DNA of 64,000 nt, from NCBI RefSeq assembly GCF_000442255.1, contig NZ_KE557273.1, positions 552,662 to 616,661 of the forward strand, given 5' to 3'. Positions 62,801 to 64,000 of the stretch are shown piece after piece; positions within the stretch are counted from its first letter, which is position 1, and the number at the start of each line of letters is the position of its first letter. This DNA is from Salipiger mucosus DSM 16094 (lineage in GTDB: Bacteria > Pseudomonadota > Alphaproteobacteria > Rhodobacterales > Rhodobacteraceae). The notes under the pieces were generated by a model. That model was not told the origin of the DNA. It worked only from the letters and a program-made list of their open reading frames with translations, and did no database searches. Made by a program: the position numbers and the translations under genes.

Positions 62801-64000
62801 ATGACATCATCTGACGGGCAGGACGCCCAGACAGGGCAGGGCGGCCTGCGCTTCGAGAGCGACCGGGGCGCCTCGCGCTCGATCTGGATCGCGAGCGCCC
62901 TGCTGCTCGCCATCGTGCTGTGGATGGGCAGCGGCTTCGTCTTCCCCAGCGAGGAGGAGACGGCCGAGGCCTCGCAGGGCGTCGAGGTTCAGCCGCCGGC
63001 GGTGCGCGTGCGCGCCTCCACCGCCGAGGCGGTCACGCTGACCTTCGGCGCCGAGGGCCAGGCGCTGCCCGAGCGCGACACCGAGGTGCGCGCCGAGGCC
63101 TCGGGCACCGTCGTTCGCCTGCCAGCGCGCAAGGGCGAGCCGGTGGAGCAGGGCGCGGTCATCGCCGAGCTCTCCTCGCAGCAGGCCCAGGCGACGCTGG
63201 AGCAGGCCCGCGAGGAAGAGGCCCGCGCGCAGCGCGAGTTCGACAACGCGAGCCAGCTTCTCGAGCGCGGCGTCGCCACGGTCGACCGCGTGGCCCAGGC
63301 CCGCGCGACGCTGGCCGCCGCAGAGGCGCAGGTCGCCTCGGCCGAGCAGGCGCTCGAGGACCTGACCGTCGTGGCGCCCTTCGCCGGCCGCATCGAGCGG
63401 CTTCCGATCAACGAGGGCGAATACGTGGCCTCCGGCGACGAGGTCGCGCGGATCGTCGACAACGACCCGCTGACCGTCGCCATCCAGGTGCCGCAACAGG
63501 CGCTGAACCGCATCCGGACCGGGCAGGCCGCGCAGGTGCGCTTCATCACCGGGCAGACCCGCGAGGGCACGGTCACCTTCGTCGGCACCGCCGCCGCCTC
63601 CGAGACGCGCACCTTCCTGACCGAGATCGAGGTCGCCAATCCCGAGGGCGACATTCCCGCCGGCGTCTCGGCCGAGATCACCATCCCCACGGGGCAGGCC
63701 GAGGCGCATTTCGTGCGCCCCTCGGTCGTGTCGCTGAACCCCGAGGGCGAGATCGGCATCAAGACCGTCGAAGGGGATCGCGTCCGCTTCCACCCGGTCG
63801 AGATCGTCAAGGCCGAGGTCTCGGGCGTCTGGGCCACCGGGCTGCCGGAAAACGCGCAGATCATCACGGTCGGGCAGGGCTTCGTCCGCGAGGGCGAGAC
63901 CGTCCGCGCCCGGCCCGCCGAGGACGAGGACACCGGCGAGGCCGCCGAGGCGCCGGAGTCGGGCGCCGCGCAGGCAACCCTGCCGGAGGACACCGAGACG
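62801..64000 (+). CDS. RND efflux membrane-fusion (adaptor) protein, 3' end outside window
   Basis: 400 codons open to the window end. One N-terminal membrane helix (SIWIASALLLAIVLWMGSGF), then a lipoyl/barrel-sandwich segment (EVRAEASGTVVRLPARKGEPV). A coiled-coil hairpin (QAQATLEQAREEEARAQREF ... AEAQVASAEQAL), the second sandwich strand (VVAPFAGRIERLPINEGEYV) and a beta-barrel region follow. Periplasmic adaptor of a tripartite RND pump (AcrA/MexA type); the pump gene should follow beyond the window. The end (EDTGEAAEAPESG) is low-complexity acidic. Confidence 0.92.
   Translation, partial: MTSSDGQDAQTGQGGLRFESDRGASRSIWIASALLLAIVLWMGSGFVFPSEEETAEASQGVEVQPPAVRVRASTAEAVTLTFGAEGQALPERDTEVRAEASGTVVRLPARKGEPVEQGAVIAELSSQQAQATLEQAREEEARAQREFDNASQLLERGVATVDRVAQARATLAAAEAQVASAEQALEDLTVVAPFAGRIERLPINEGEYVASGDEVARIVDNDPLTVAIQVPQQALNRIRTGQAAQVRFITGQTREGTVTFVGTAAASETRTFLTEIEVANPEGDIPAGVSAEITIPTGQAEAHFVRPSVVSLNPEGEIGIKTVEGDRVRFHPVEIVKAEVSGVWATGLPENAQIITVGQGFVREGETVRARPAEDEDTGEAAEAPESGAAQATLPEDTET

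Overview
The window is 64 kb of very GC-rich DNA from an alphaproteobacterium, most likely a Rhodobacteraceae member of the Roseobacter type. The support is gene content and order: NrdR next to RibD and RibE, a complete sox cluster in soxSR/soxVWXYZABCD order, clpP-clpX followed by an NDUFA12-like gene, MlaD-like, DUF2155, aat, accC and accB, a GapR (DUF2312) gene, and the acs / short-chain fatty acyl regulator neighbourhood. No rRNA, CRISPR array or prophage structural genes were seen. One tRNA (Thr, anticodon UGU) is present.

Layout. 1-4.8 kb: 3' part of a glutamate dehydrogenase, then three TadE/TadG-like pilus genes and a small secreted protein. 4.9-9.4 kb: dnaG, rpoD and a HlyU-like gene. 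9.4-12.5 kb: an SDR, a small exported protein, a YjbQ-family protein and an M20-like amidohydrolase. 12.7-19.6 kb: nrdR-ribD and ribE, split by a reverse-strand capsule export/assembly block (KpsS-like, Wza/KpsD-like, KpsC-like). 19.7-29.9 kb: thiosulfate oxidation locus, with soxS-soxR-soxT leftward and soxV-W-X-Y-Z-A-B-C-D rightward. 30-37.5 kb: CDF metal exporter, clpP, clpX, complex I accessory protein, MlaD-like, DUF2155, aat, accC-accB and a small hypothetical. 37.6-49.8 kb: acetyl-CoA synthetase, a branched-chain-type ABC transporter (livFGMH plus binding protein), a divergent ScfR-type regulator, a stand-alone receiver protein and a symporter-histidine kinase fusion. This reads as a short-chain acid uptake, activation and sensing unit. 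49.9-57.5 kb: a FliM/FliN-like protein, a sulfide/persulfide detoxification set (DUF442, two YeeE-type proteins, persulfide dioxygenase-like hydrolase), a DksA-like protein, GapR, an unknown and an iron-type ABC permease. 57.5-59.6 kb: tRNA-Thr carrying a small integrated element. 59.7-64 kb: an AceE/MdeB-like E1 enzyme, a divergent Lrp regulator and the start of an RND efflux adaptor.

The two most unusual signals are these. (1) A ~1.96 kb element sits at the 3' end of tRNA-Thr, bounded by a 21-bp direct repeat, with CGTAGACCAT repeats just inside both ends. It carries an integrase remnant without a catalytic domain and two genes I do not recognise. (2) In ribD the conserved WPNPAVG substrate motif is present in the DNA but in the wrong frame, flanked by +2 and +1 changes that compensate each other. 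Candidate shared operator sequences also link the sox promoters to the persulfide dioxygenase gene about 30 kb away.
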